From: Congeria kusceri
Lineage: Eukaryota; Mollusca; Bivalvia; Myida; Dreissenidae
Direction: 5' to 3'
Length of the DNA stretch: 64,000 nucleotides
Assembly: GCA_027627225.1 (NCBI GenBank)
Contig: CM051028.1
Span: 21,158,201-21,222,200 of the forward strand
Shown here: positions 50,107 to 62,505 of the stretch, in pieces
Numbering within the stretch: position 1 is the first letter of the stretch
Layout: each line of letters starts with the position of its first letter
Program-made: the position numbers and the translations under genes
The notes under the pieces: model-generated
Seen by the model: only the letters and a program-made list of their open reading frames with translations
Told to the model about the DNA's origin: nothing
Database searches by the model: none

Positions 50107-50775
50107 CAAAGAGTTCCCTTGACAAGTAGCAGAGTCAACTCTCACAGTGTTCGTTTGCTGTGTAGTAGCTTCATCACTCAAAGAGTTCCCTTGACAAGTA
50201 GCAGCGTCAACTCTAACAGTGTTCCTTCGCCGAGTAGCAGTTTCAACACACAAAGAGTTCCCTTGACAAATAGCAGAGTCAACTCTCACAGTGTTCCTTT
50301 GCTGAGTAGCAGCTTCATCACTCAACGAGTTCCCTTGAAAGTAGCAGCGTCAACAGCTTCATCACTCAAAGAGTTCCCTAGGCAAGTAGCAGCGTCAACT
50401 CTCACAGTGTTCCTTCGCTGAGTAGCAGCTTCACCACTCAAAGAGTTCCCTTGAAAGTAGCAGCGTCAACAGCTTCACCACTCAAAGAGTTCCCCTGACA
50501 AGTAGCAGAGTCAACTCTCACAGTGTTCCTTCGCTGAGTAGCAGCTTCATCACTCAAAGAGTTCCCTTGACAAGTAGCAGCGTCAACTCTCACAGTGTTC
50601 CTTCGCTGAGTAGCAGCTTCACCACTCAAAGAGTTCCCTTGACAAGTAGCAGCGTCAACAGCTTCACCACTCAAAGAGTTCCCCTGACAAGTAGCAGAGT
50701 CAACTCTCACAGTGTTCCTTCGTTGAGTAGCAGCTTCATCACTCAAAGAGTTCCCTTGACAAGTAGCAGCATCTA
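50107..50775 (-). repeat. Coding-type tandem repeat, 72/45-bp units (24-residue repeat)
   Basis: About 10.5 head-to-tail units lie directly 5' of the recombinase domain. Long units are 72 bp, encoding a 24-residue repeat such as 'VDAATCQGNSLSDEAATQ' plus 'RRNTVR'. Short units are 45 bp and lack nine codons. Both lengths are multiples of three and keep frame, except two 44-bp units (starting about 50324 and 50441) that lost one base. The result is a Ser/Thr/Ala-rich low-complexity segment. The frames at both edges carry the shared phrase 'QKLD'. Confidence 0.85.
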
Positions 50776-50885
50776 ATTTCTGTGAAGTCGTATTCTTTAT
50801 AGTATAATGTAACCCAAAATGGCGCACCTGCACATGCCCAAAATTAATCTATTAGGCAAAATAGCCGGGCTGCAAAGGCACATGA
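50776..50885 (-). other. Possible 5' exon portion before the repeats
   Basis: On the minus strand, an acceptor-like 'ttttgcctaatag' (ending about 50850) is followed by an open frame reading '..GHVQVRHFGLHYTIKN' into the 24-residue repeats. No initiator Met is evident in frame, so the true N-terminus lies upstream or is lost. Confidence 0.3.
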
Positions 50886-51021
50886 ATTTACTGATTAATA
50901 GACCTTTATCCCCGAAAAAAGACCGCTTTTGTTCGTTAACACACCGTTATGCTATAATAAGAAATAATACAAAATACACCCACATGTTAAACAAAAAATA
51001 AAATGTGTGAGCCTTAATAAA

Positions 51022-51878
51022 GAGTGGTCTCCCTAGACTTGTTTCCTACATTTACGACATATATAGGAACAATAAGTGTTTTCCCTAAGACTGGTTTTAT
51101 TATACTTTCACAATTTGTGTAGAAATAATGATTAATGAGTGGTCTCCCAAGGACTGGTTTCATACTATCGACTTAAATAGCAATAAGGAGTGGTCTCCCT
51201 AAGACTGGTTTCATACTTTCAAGACTTATATAGCAATAATGAGTGGTCTCCCTAAGACTGGTTTCATACTTTCAGGACTTACATAGCAAGAAGTAGTGGT
51301 CTCCCTAATACTGGTTTCAAACTTTCAAGGCTTATATAGCAATCACGAGTGCTCTATCTAAATTGGTTTCATACTTCCAAGACTTATATAGCAATAATAA
51401 GTGCTCTCCCTAAGACTGGTTTTATACTTTCATGACTTATATAGCAATAAGGAGTGGTCTCCCTAAGACTGGTTTCATACTTTCAAGGCTTATATAGCAA
51501 TAATAAGTGCACTATCTAAGACTGGTTGCATACTTTCATGACTTATATATCAATAAGGAGTGGTCTCCCTAAGACTGGTTTCATACTTTCAAGGCTTATA
51601 TAGCAATCATGAGTGCTCTATCAAAGACTGGTTTCATACTTTCAGTACTTATATAGAAATAATAAGTGCACTATCTAAAGACTGGTTTCATACTTTCAAG
51701 ACTTATATAGCAATAAAGAGTGGTCTCCCTAAGACTGGTTTCATACTTTCAAGACTTATATAGCAATATGGAGTGGTCTCCCTAAAACTGGTTTCATACT
51801 TTCAGGACTTAAATAGCAATAAGCAGTGGTCCCCCCCCCTGACTGGTTTCATACTTTCAGGACTTATATAGCAGTAAC
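51022..51878. repeat. 53-bp minisatellite, block 1
   Basis: About 16 units of 53 bp with consensus 'gagtggtctccctaagactg' then 'gtttcatactttcaagactt' then 'atatagcaataag'. Units at the left edge are most diverged. Plus-strand open frames across it are artefacts. Confidence 0.95.
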
Positions 51879-52336
51879 TAGAATTGTCACAGGAGTGACG
51901 AATATACCCCCACAATATGGCCTTGTCATAAAAATATGGCATCCATTTGAAAGAATTGCACCCAAAGAGAATGCTTTATTTCATGTTGTTACACTTATGT
52001 ACATGTACTTACAATAACTTTTGTAACTGTGCTTTTAGTGATTAAAGTCAAAAAAGAGCCATAACTCTGTCAACAGTTTGTTTGTAACCAAAGTCAATCT
52101 TGATCTATATTGTATTATATTACACCAATCTACCTAAACTAATTTAAATTTGTGATTCTGTTTATAAGTTATTGTCCGGAAACACTGATTTTAGGGAATT
52201 TAAATCCAAAATTCTCTGTCAACATTCAGTGGTTTGTAATCAAAGTTGAATGATGTTTGAACCTGTGTATTAAAATTAATTAAATCTGTCGCGCCTTTAT
52301 GAGTTATCATTCAGCAAAGGTGTATTGGGAAAAAAT
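51879..52336. other. Unique spacer between minisatellite blocks
   Basis: About 460 bp not matching the 53-bp unit. It contains 'gagccataactctgtcaaca', a phrase recurring in the repeats at 54.1-54.6 kb, so it is probably an inserted or older interspersed repeat. Confidence 0.6.
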
Positions 52337-53475
52337 TGGGTCTCCGTAAGACTGGTTTCATACCTTCAAGACTTATAGAACAATAATGAGTGGTCTCCCT
52401 AAGACTGGTTTCATACTTTCAAGACTTATATAACAATAAGGAGTGGTCTCCCTAAGACTGGTTTCATACTTTCAAGACTTATAGAACAATAATGAGGGGT
52501 CTCCCTAAGACTGGTTTCATACTTTCAAGACTTATAGAGCAATAATGAGTGCTCTATCTAAGACTGGTTTCATACTTTCAAGACTTATATAGCAATAAGG
52601 AGTGGTCTCCCGAAGACTGGTTTCATACTTTCAAGACTTATAGAACAATAAGGAGTGGTCTCCCTAAGACTGGTTTCATACTTTCAAGACTTATAGAACA
52701 ATAATGAGTGCTCTATCTAAGACTGGTTTCATACTTTCAAGACTTATAGAACAATAATGAGTGGTCTCCCTAAGACTGGTTTCATACTTTCAAGACTTAT
52801 AGAACAATAAGGAGTGGTCTCCCTAAGACTGGTTTCATACTTTCAAGACTTATAGAACAATAATGAGGGGTCTCTCTAAGACTGGTTTCATACTTTCAAG
52901 ACTTATACAGCAATAATGAGTGCTCTATCTAAGACTGGTTTCATACTTTCAATACTTATATAGCAATAAGGAGTGGTCTCCCGAAGACTGGTTTCATACT
53001 TTCAAGATTTAAATAACAATAATGAGTGGTCTCCCTAAGACTGGTTTCATACTTTCAAGACTTATATAACAATAAGGAGTGGACTCCCGAAGACTGGTTT
53101 CATACTTTCAAGACTTATTTAGCAATAAGGAGTGGTCTCCCAAAGACTGGTTTCATACTTTCAAGACTTATATAGCAATAATGAGTGGTCTCCCTAAGAC
53201 TGGTTTCATACTTTTAAGACTTATATAGCAATAATGAGTGCTCTATCTAAGACTGGTTTCATACTTTCAAGACTTATAGAACAATAAGGAGTGGTCTCCC
53301 TAAGACTGGTTTCATACTTTCAAGACTTATATAGCAATAAGGAGTGGTCTCCCTAAGACTGGTTTCATACTTTCAAGACTTATATAACAAAAAGGAGTGG
53401 TCTCCCCAAGACTGGTTTCATACTTTCACGACTAATATAACAAAAACGAGTTGTCTACCTCAGACTAATTTCATA
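52337..53475. repeat. 53-bp minisatellite, block 2
   Basis: About 21 units of the same 53-bp sequence as block 1, more homogeneous. A sub-variant ending 'atagaacaataatgag' alternates with 'atatagcaataaggag'. The alternation suggests amplification of multi-unit blocks. Confidence 0.95.
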
Positions 53476-54005
53476 GATCTTTATACCAAATATAAAACCT
53501 CTGAACCAAGAGGGTTCAGAAAATAAAAAAATTTAAGTTGAATTACTAAAAATAGGTCTAAATATACAATGTGAACCCTGGGGTGTGGCCAGTTTTGACC
53601 CCATGGGCATAATATGAACAATCTTCATTGCTATACGATGTTACATATCAAATATGAAACCTCTGGGTCATGTGGTTTCAGATGAGATTTTTAGTCATTA
53701 TACTATTTAGGTTTACCAGTATGTAAACAATATGACACCCAGTTTTGACCCCAGGGGCATAATTTGAACAATGTTTGTAGAGGACCACTATACAATAATA
53801 CATAGCAAGTATTAAACCTCTTGGCCTCATGGTTTCAGAAAAGATTTTTAAAGTCATTCTGCTATTTAAGTTTTTTTGAAACCACATGACAATAGGGGCC
53901 TGAATAATTTTAAGAAACTTCGTAGCGGACCATAAGAGAATGTCAGACATCAAATATAATAGCCCTGCGCCTTTTGCGGTTCCAGAGGAGGAGTTTTCAC
54001 TTTTT
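53476..54005. repeat. Degenerate tandem repeat, about 150-bp unit
   Basis: Anchors 'cagttttgaccccatgggca' (53591) and its variant at 53741, with a weaker third copy near 53890, give a period near 150 bp. The phrases 'ggggcataatttgaacaa' and 'aacctcttgg...tttcag' recur in each. I recognise this as a common bivalve repeat of unknown class. Confidence 0.7.
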
Positions 54006-54129
54006 AAATATACTTTTTTTAACTACTTTGAAAAAAGGTCACCAAAGGATCATTCCTGTTGTTTCATGAAAATCTGCCAAGTCTGTATACTACACAGCAT
54101 TTAACATTTAACTTGGAAATTATGCCCCC

Positions 54130-54722
54130 ATATTCCGTTGGTTGTCAAAAAACTCCACTGTCAGAAAAAAATGTCATTTTTTGCTAAAAAATCAATGGCT
54201 CTATATATCCAATGACATCAGAAAAAAACTGTGCAAAAATACCCAGGTGCACAAATTCACATGCTAATGAATACGTCTTTAAAGTTTAATTGCTGTAGCA
54301 GTTAGACTTTTCGAGTTCCCTGTGACACAAGGACAAAAATGTCATTTTTGCTGAAAAAAGCAACATAACTCTGCTGATGTCAGAAAAAAATGCACCAAAA
54401 TACCCAGGTGCACAAGTTCACAGGCTGATTTATATGTTTGTAATGTTTCACCATTTGGCAGCAATACTTTTTGAGATGCGCGTGACACAAGTCCAAAAAT
54501 GTTATTTTGGCTAAAAAAGAGCCATAACTCCGCCAATGTCTGAAAACAACTGCACCAAAATACCCAGGTGAACAAGCCCCGATGCCGATGAATATGCTTA
54601 TAAACTTTCATCACTCTAGCAGTTATACTTTGAGTTATGCTCAACACAAAAATCCGACGGAAGGAGGATGGACGGACGGACAAGTGCAAATCTATTGTCC
54701 CCCCTCTAATGTGGGGGCATAA
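54130..54722. repeat. Degenerate tandem repeat, about 160-bp unit, with palindromic end
   Basis: Three units are anchored by 'caaaatacccaggtgcacaa' variants at about 54232, 54392 and 54555. The array ends in 'ggatggacggacggacaagt' and a short palindrome, 'cccccctctaatgtgggggc'. The same kind of terminus is seen in other bivalve repeats. Confidence 0.7.
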
Positions 54723-54739
54723 AAAAACAGCCTACAGAC

Positions 54740-54912
54740 ACTGCAAAATGTGTCTGACTGTCAGACACATTTTGAAAATGTCAGACAGATCCAAAGTGTT
54801 CGCCAGACATTTTGTCTGACAGATCTGTTTCAAGTTCTACTTATTTCACAGTTTGCATCTGACTTACAATTTGGTTGTCTGACATAATGTTGTAGGCTGT
54901 CAGACAAAATGA
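54740..54912. repeat. Cluster of TGTCTGAC/GTCAGACA motifs
   Basis: At least eight copies of the octamer or its complement lie in about 170 bp, so the stretch is dense in inverted repeats and can form several small hairpins. Confidence 0.7.
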
Positions 54913-55139
54913 TTTTGTTTGTTTGTTTGGATTTTTCACCCCTCAAGTTTTGCGGTGTCTGGCCTATGAATGATGCAATCATTTGACCTAGTCCCAGAGG
55001 GGTATACTAATTTGTTAACGTCCAGCAATACATTCATCCAGTGTTTAGGATGATTTTACCACCGCAGTTGAAGTATATTTAGCACTTCAGATCGTAAGTA
55101 AGTATGTTAATGAAGCATTAAATAAGCAAAAAAAATTTT

Positions 55140-55300
55140 CATAGTTCCCATAATTGGTTGTCTATTAGACAATTAAAATATCACAATCATCTGGTTGTCC
55201 AAACAATTTTTTGGTTGTCCCGGACTATAATTGGTTGTCCATTGGACAAATAAAAGATCAAAACCTGGTTGTCCAAAGGATTTTTGGTTGTCCCAGACAA
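55140..55300. repeat. 'ggttgtcc' motif cluster with internal duplication
   Basis: The phrase 'ggttgtcca(a)a...ttttggttgtcccgga' occurs twice about 65 bp apart, and the core 'ggttgtc' about seven times. Confidence 0.65.
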
Positions 55301-55342
55301 AAGCCCTCAGGACAAAAGCCCACTCAATGTTTTTGTCATCCT

Positions 55343-55637
55343 GGACAAAAGCCCGCTCATTAAAAACATATCCATTTTTATGTATAAAAAGTTTAGTCCT
55401 CGATTAATTTCAATTTACGCCTAATTACAGCACATGTTTTAATTTGTTACGTTTCTGGTGGTCACATAACTACAACAATACCTCTTATATCCCAAATACT
55501 TGCTACTTAATTTTATAATTAATGACAACAACATCATGGCTTCACAGTAATCACAATTAATTACCGACTAAGTGTGGGTGATAATTAATAATTATAATTA
55601 AAGAATTTACATATTTATGTTGAGCGGGCTTTTGTCC
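55343..55637. repeat. Inverted repeat pair around 261 bp
   Basis: 'ggacaaaagcccgctca' (55343-55359) and its exact complement (55621-55637) bracket AT-rich DNA. Additional partial copies occur just outside at 55297-55325 and 55650-55672. This may be a small non-autonomous element, but no target duplication is evident. Confidence 0.6.
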
Positions 55638-55672
55638 GTCAATAAAAATTATGAGCGGGCTTATGTCTGGGT

Positions 55673-56340
55673 GTGTCAAAAGCAATGTCCGGAGGAGGGG
55701 GGAACGGGAATCTGTGAACAGTTACCTTTGAGTTTAACAACTGGCATGTTATATGGTATTGAAATCGAAAGAAGAAGCACTGATCGTGATTCAGTAGTTG
55801 CAAATCATGAAAATGCATATTAAAATAAATAACAAATCTAGATATTTATCTGGTATGCTATGTTTATATAAATTTGTGGTTCTTATCTTCAAAATATGTG
55901 CATGCGCACGGATGTTTGATACTTATAATCATATATATAAATTTTAAAACAAACTAAATCAAGTTACACGTTTTGAACAAAATTTACGAAAAAAATCCAT
56001 TGTTAAGATTATTTACAAATAAACTGGCCTTTAACATCATGACCTTAAACATCAAAATCGCCTAGATGCTTTCCTATTGATTTCGTGGTTTATGATTGGC
56101 TGTTCTAAAAATAGCTTCATTGGGTTTTCCCAACACAAATCCCGCTCTATGAGCCAGGGCCTTCCCCAGGTCGTTTAAGCAACCCGGTGCAGGGGCGCTT
56201 AAATTTTAACTTGAACATAACCGGGGCGCCTAAAATTGCTGTTGCGCTTATAAACATCGCCCGGGGCACGTATATTTTATGAATTAATTAGGTGTGTTGA
56301 CTGCAGCAGACCGACAAATTCCTGCTGTGAAAGCTAATCT
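55673..56340. other. Intergenic stretch with GC-rich patch
   Basis: No gene. A GC-rich patch at 56140-56270 ('ccggtgcaggggcgctt', 'ccggggcgcc', 'cccggggca') stands out from the AT-rich surroundings. Confidence 0.4.
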
Positions 56341-57290
56341 CTAACGTCAATTGATAAACATATACACCCACTCAATCAAGTTGTGATGATCAAAGCGAGT
56401 GTCACTTCGTCGAAAATTTGAACAATTTACAGTTATTCCTAAGGAATTATAGTGGCTTCGGCGAAACCCTGTTTCCGCGAATTGATTATAAATAGTAGGT
56501 GTTAAACCAGTTTGGCGAAAGTGATTAACAGTAGATAACACCTCTCACTAATTACAAAAAGGTGTGAACTGATAGCCAGCATGGGTTGTTAGCATGACAG
56601 ACACATTTTTAATAAGCTTGTTTTCGCACTTATTATTATGTACACTTGGCTTGACTTTAGCTAGTAGCACAGAGTTATTTGTGTTATTAGGCTGCTACTA
56701 GCAGAAATAACGACGTCTTTTAGACTGTACGGGATCCATACCTTATTAACTGTGACATTGTTAACAATATTCATTGAATATATACCTTTGTAAATCTTGC
56801 CTGTTTGTAAGTTATGTAAATGCAAATATGTATATAAAATTAAGTTATTATTTTGTTAAAAATTTTATTAAATAATTTTAATAATAATAATTATAATAAT
56901 AATAACAATAATAATGTCACAAAATTATGTTTGAAACTGTGCAATTCTTTTGCAATCATAAAATTAAATTGTTTATATTCTATAATATGCATGTGCTGAT
57001 TATCAATAAAATCATTATTACATGTTTTCAAACGCGTTAAATGTTCTTAATTTCTTATGAAATTGTTAATTTGGGCAATTAACTATGGTCGATAATTGGT
57101 CTGTACACAATAAAGTTTGTTAACACTTGAGATATCACTTCGCCGAAACCACCGCTCAACTACTACAGAAACCTTTTCACCCAAACGGTGTTTCGCCGAA
57201 AGCTCCAGTAACCTTCCGAAGCCGCAATCAATTAACGTGAAGCACTGCCCTGTAGGCGGAGTTTCATCATGCAGTGAAATCAATGTAAGC
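56341..57290. repeat. Region bracketed by TTTCG(G/C)CGAAA motif clusters
   Basis: The left cluster (56405-56520) and right cluster (57135-57200) contain variants of the palindromic phrase 'cttcggcgaaacc'. The outer ends, 'aacgtcaattga' and 'caattaacgtg', are roughly inverted. AT-rich DNA with an AAT triplet run (56877-56915) lies between. Confidence 0.4.
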
Positions 57291-59334
57291 CAATAGAAAC
57301 GCTCAGTTTATGTTTGCTTAGGAATGACATTATGATTGACCAATCGGCACAATAGCCATGTATCCACACACAAATAACCTAATATGCGCATCAAAGCGTA
57401 TTATCGACCGTAAAGCAATTGCTCACCCAATGTCTATTTTATAATGTCCACACTTATTTATTGATGAATTTACAAACTGCCAAATATCAGTCAGAAATTA
57501 TGAAATCGTAATCGGAAAAGCCTATCAGTGTTACAGTTGTAGTTTTGTAAACACAAACTGTACTGTTGGTGTACATGTATGCCATATAAAACCCGTGTTT
57601 TCTACAAAAGAGCGCAAAATATCTGCTGACAACCACGACGTCACGCTCCACGCATGGAAAGCGTGCATGTACCGACTTAACATTTGATGCGCATAGGCAC
57701 GACGTGCACGAGGAAATTTTCCAACCGTTTATGCAAGAAGCATGTATAATATACATTTATTTTAATCAAGATCTTTACAATTCACCAATTATTTAATCAG
57801 TACTAAGTTCAACATTTGTAACGCTTAAAAACATAGTTATAACACTAAACACATGCCCATATGAACATGATTAATAAAAAAAAGATGCTCTGTAAGTAGA
57901 TCGAGTGTAACCTAAAAATTCGAGAATAACGAGGATAGTGGGTTTGAACATGACGTCACTGTGCGAATGTGATACATCAGAAAAAAAATATTACTTTCAG
58001 TTTTGCAACAACAATTATACTTTTACTTTTAAAAGACTAGAGGTATACCGTTTAAACGGTGATGTTTCGTTGATTTCATTTCGTTAAAAGGTTTACACAA
58101 AATTTAAAACATGTTAGCCTTACATTTAAGAGCTAAAACGCACCAGATAACGTCAATTGACATGTTCCGCAAGAAATTTTTTCGAGGTACGGAGGGGATA
58201 GACCTCTCTAACCCACCCCTTTTGGGACCAGAGCGCCTGAAAAAAATCCTGGGGAAGGCCCTGTGTGGGGTAGTCAAACAGGCATGGTGTTTTGGGTTGC
58301 ATACGTCATTCAAATGTTTATAAAATGCAAACCTGTAACCACACTGTAATTTTCTTTAACAATCGATAGGAACCACGAAATTGATAAGAAACTACGATAT
58401 TTTCCTTTAGTTATTGGTCCTTAATCAGTAGACTAAATTACAAGACATTAATACAAGAGAAATAGTAAGTTATAGGGTATATGTAATAATATGTATAATT
58501 AAAAAGGTCACTGACAATAAAACTTTAGGGTGAAATGTCCTCAAGCAAACTGTCTCAGGATGAAACATGTTTTGGAGCGAAACGTCCATTTGGCATTGTG
58601 CATTTACGGTTTTTATGAGGAAGAAGTCATAAAAACCTCTTAAACCAATATGAAACTTTTCGATATGGTTCAATAAATATATTCAATACAATAACATTTT
58701 TTACAGTTACAAAAATAATTATTATAAAAAACTGCAACATGAAAATAACCAGAGAATTAAATTCGACCTTGACAACAACAGCTCCCCACCCACTCTGACT
58801 GAAGTCATTGGAATGGCCGTGAAAACATCGCATAAAATTACTTCTTTCTAACTTTAACACACAAGTATTTAATTTGCTTTAAACACACAAATACAATTAA
58901 TTAATAAATAGTTATTCTTAATCTTAACGTTAAAACAAAAACTTACCATACGTTTGCCGTACGTTAGGCCAAGCGCCATCTTGGATTCGGTAAACACACA
59001 GCTGATTTGTTCCAAAGTGTTTTTTTTATTTTTCAGATTTTTTCGTTTTTTTTTATTAATGCGGTGAATTAATCACCCAATATTGAAAAAATAAAGAAAA
59101 AATAGTTATATATAGTGGCATTTAAACTTTGCATGCGTATTAATTGCGTGCTACATAATGCACATAATATGCCACGTAAAAATATACAGGGGTTAAAATT
59201 AAAAAGCGTATTATCACTATTTAAATCAATAAAAGAAAACAGAAAACAAATTGTTTGCCTAATTATTGTTAGTGATTAACGATGGTATGCTTGAAAATTC
59301 GAAATTACAAATTGAGGCTGATTTATGAGGACGC
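57291..59334. other. Intergenic stretch, no gene supported
   Basis: AT-rich sequence. 'tcctggggaaggccctgt' at 58245 resembles the phrase 'agggccttccccagg' at 56155 in inverse, suggesting fragments of one repeat. Confidence 0.4.
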
Positions 59335-59870
<536 letters not shown>

Positions 59871-61509
59871 TTTTTAAAATTATCTTTAATTTGGCAATTA
59901 GTACTTTGATAAACTGATACTATTAACAATATTTCTCTTACTAAAATTTCAACTACCGAGGTTTTCCTAACTGAATAAAAAACGCGTTGACCTACCTCTT
60001 TGGAGCCAGAATACATCAAAATACTAGGCTGCATTGTTTATGGAATTAATTTTCAAACAAACAATGTACATGGTATTTAGAATCGTTGAAAACCCTAGCT
60101 TTTTCCGCCTTTTTCCGAAATTCTGTCATGACCGCTCGTTTTTTATTTTAACAATTGTTTTCGGTTGCAAAATAAATCAATATTTATTATCAGTTATACA
60201 ATATGTGGAAATTAAAAACCGAAAATATCACCAGTATTGTTAAATACTGGAATACTAGTATGCGGTTCCTAATCGACATAAAATACGGGCCAGTATCTCC
60301 ATGTAAAAAGCGTATTTTGATACAAAAGCGCGCAAAAATTGCCATGCACAAGGCCACGGATGCCTCATGAAAAACGTGCGTGTACTGGTCATGTACTATA
60401 TTGCAACTTGTTTACGCGAACGAAATTACGTTTGTCGACGTTAAATTGTGTTTTTAATGAGGCGCTATATAAAGTAATTCCTTTTCATAATTTTGATTGT
60501 CAATCTGTGAAATGGATAAGGAAATTACCGGGATAGAATAAAACTTTAAATATAATAGCCACATGTTTTAAAATGTCTATTCACTTTTCCCGTCAACGCT
60601 AGTATTTGTTGTCAAGCACGTTTCTAGTTGTTAGTAAGGTATAAACTCCGTCCTAAAAATCGCCATTTTTTTTTATTTGTTTATGAGATCGTTGTGGGCG
60701 GGGACTACACAGTTTAGTCACTTGTCAATAACCCTGTTGGAAGTGAGACCTTATCGATCAATACGGCGTTCTTTTATGGCCTGTGCAATAGATACAGTGA
60801 TTAAATGTTGTCGCTTTGAAAATTAAAGCATGTCGGCGTTATTTAAAGCATGTTGGCAAATGACTAGCAGCGTTGAAGGCATGTGTGGACCGACACGCGA
60901 AACAGCCTGCGGGAAACCGTGATACAGTAGCTACAATTTTAAAAGCTACTATAGATCAATCCCCATAGCAGTAAATAATTATTTTTATGCAAAAATTTAA
61001 AACAACATACAAATCAACTTAAGACAGGCAACAATTACACAATTGGCTAAATAGACTATTTTATTTAGTAATTTGCACGACAAATGTCGTACTCATAAAA
61101 CAAACGTTAACTTCGTCAAAATAAGGTGTTATAACAACCAGAAAAGACCAGCCCCATACACCGGCTGTCTCGCTTCTATGAGAAATCACAGTATATTAGC
61201 AAACAATACTCAGTACAGTAGCCTGCAATACCCCGTACACGAGCCACTGCATAAATCAATGCCCTTTACACCTGGCACAAAATTATTGTCGTCCATATAA
61301 CTGCTATTATTGTTTAAAACTACTGGAATTTGGAACATGTTCTCCTTATCGAATTTGTAGACTATCGCTCGATTCACATATTTTGATCGAGGTTTAAAGT
61401 CTTCAAGAAATGAGCGAGGACCGGCAATTTTTCCGCGAGCATTTCCTTTTTAAAAGGAAATTATGCATTTTTCATCTACAACATATGTCATATGAAGAAC
61501 ACGAATGTC
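59871..61509. other. Intergenic stretch, no gene supported
   Basis: No recognised exon. Small phrases such as 'aaagcatgt(c/t)ggc' repeat at 60825 and 60844. Confidence 0.4.
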
Positions 61510-61665
61510 TTCAAAATTTAGTTGGCAGTCTACATAAGCATCTGTTTATAGCATAATATCAACAAATTAATTAATCGATATAAAACTTAAAGCCTGTCTA
61601 GTGAATCTACTATATTTTGGCTCAATAATGGGCCAATATCCGAAATCACTTGACTGTATTTACGT
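61510..61665 (-). repeat. Dispersed repeat family E, copy 2
   Basis: Reverse-complement match to 39841-40005, sharing 'tttagttggcagtcta' and 'ataatgggccaatatcc' in inverted order. Confidence 0.55.
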
Positions 61666-62237
61666 TTCTGGCGAATCTTATAAATGAATATACATGGTGA
61701 GCTATAAATAGGTCAGTTACGCTGGCGTGCGAAGCAGACTACTTTTGTCGAAATGCCAAATTTATTTAATGAATAATATTATTTATTCGCATGCAAATTA
61801 CAAAACAAATATGCAACGATACAGAAAATACGATATACAGGCGACAAATATCGATTAATAAACACATCACTGATTAATTTAATCAAATTCCTTTTTAAAA
61901 GCGGTTTCAAGGTATATATAGAGAGAGCGGTAAGCTTTATGGCAGACAGACAACCATACAGACGGACGAACTTTTACTGATTCGTTTTTAACGACAAAAG
62001 TAGCTTAGTGTATAATATGTGGAAACAATCTTTTGGTCTCGGGCATTCAAAGCGCCATAGGAATATCCGTTCGAAATTACCAAGCATTCCACCCTACTGA
62101 GTGATGAGTTGTGGATCATCCTAATAATTATTGCGAAACTTTGGAAAGTTCAATATCTCAGATGGATAAAGGTGCGTTCATTTCTCATAGCTAGACGAGT
62201 TGTTCGAGAGTTTGTTTAAGTCACAGAATTAAGGCCT
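61666..62237. other. Intergenic stretch
   Basis: 'gcagacagacaaccatacag' with 'acggacgaac' at 61940-61971 is probably the end of another interspersed repeat. No gene is seen. Confidence 0.4.
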
Positions 62238-62355
62238 TTGGCATAGCTCGATAGTCGACCTTAGTTCCCCGTAGTAAAGTTTGATGCCTGAATACATTGC
62301 ATAGTTCGATAGTCGACCGTAGTTCTGCGTAGTTAAGTTTGGTGCCCGAATACCT
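62238..62355. repeat. Tandem duplication, about 59-bp unit x2
   Basis: 'gcatag(c/t)tcgatagtcgacc' with the following 40 bases is repeated twice with about eight differences. Confidence 0.85.
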
Positions 62356-62384
62356 ACAACTTATTGCACCGGTATACATTTATT

Positions 62385-62505
62385 GATCTTAGAAATTGGT
62401 ATTTAGTTCACATGTAAACCATTGGTATCAAGCTAAATGCAAGATGTTTAAAACTATCATTGGTCAATTTCATTAACATAATTATTGTTTTCTTGAGCTG
62501 ATACT
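62385..62505. repeat. Local duplicate G, copy 1
   Basis: Matches 63258-63388 in the same orientation: 'atcttagaaattg', 'catgtaaaccattggtatc' and 'ttcttgagctgata'. Confidence 0.75.

Noticed and set aside
50119..50776. Plus-strand frames across the 72-bp repeat array
   Set aside because: Shadows of the minus-strand coding repeat; the recombinase domain and splice sites fix the coding strand as minus.
51022..53475. Regularly spaced repeats that could suggest a CRISPR array
   Set aside because: The full 53-bp unit repeats with no unique spacers and the context is eukaryotic, so it is a minisatellite.
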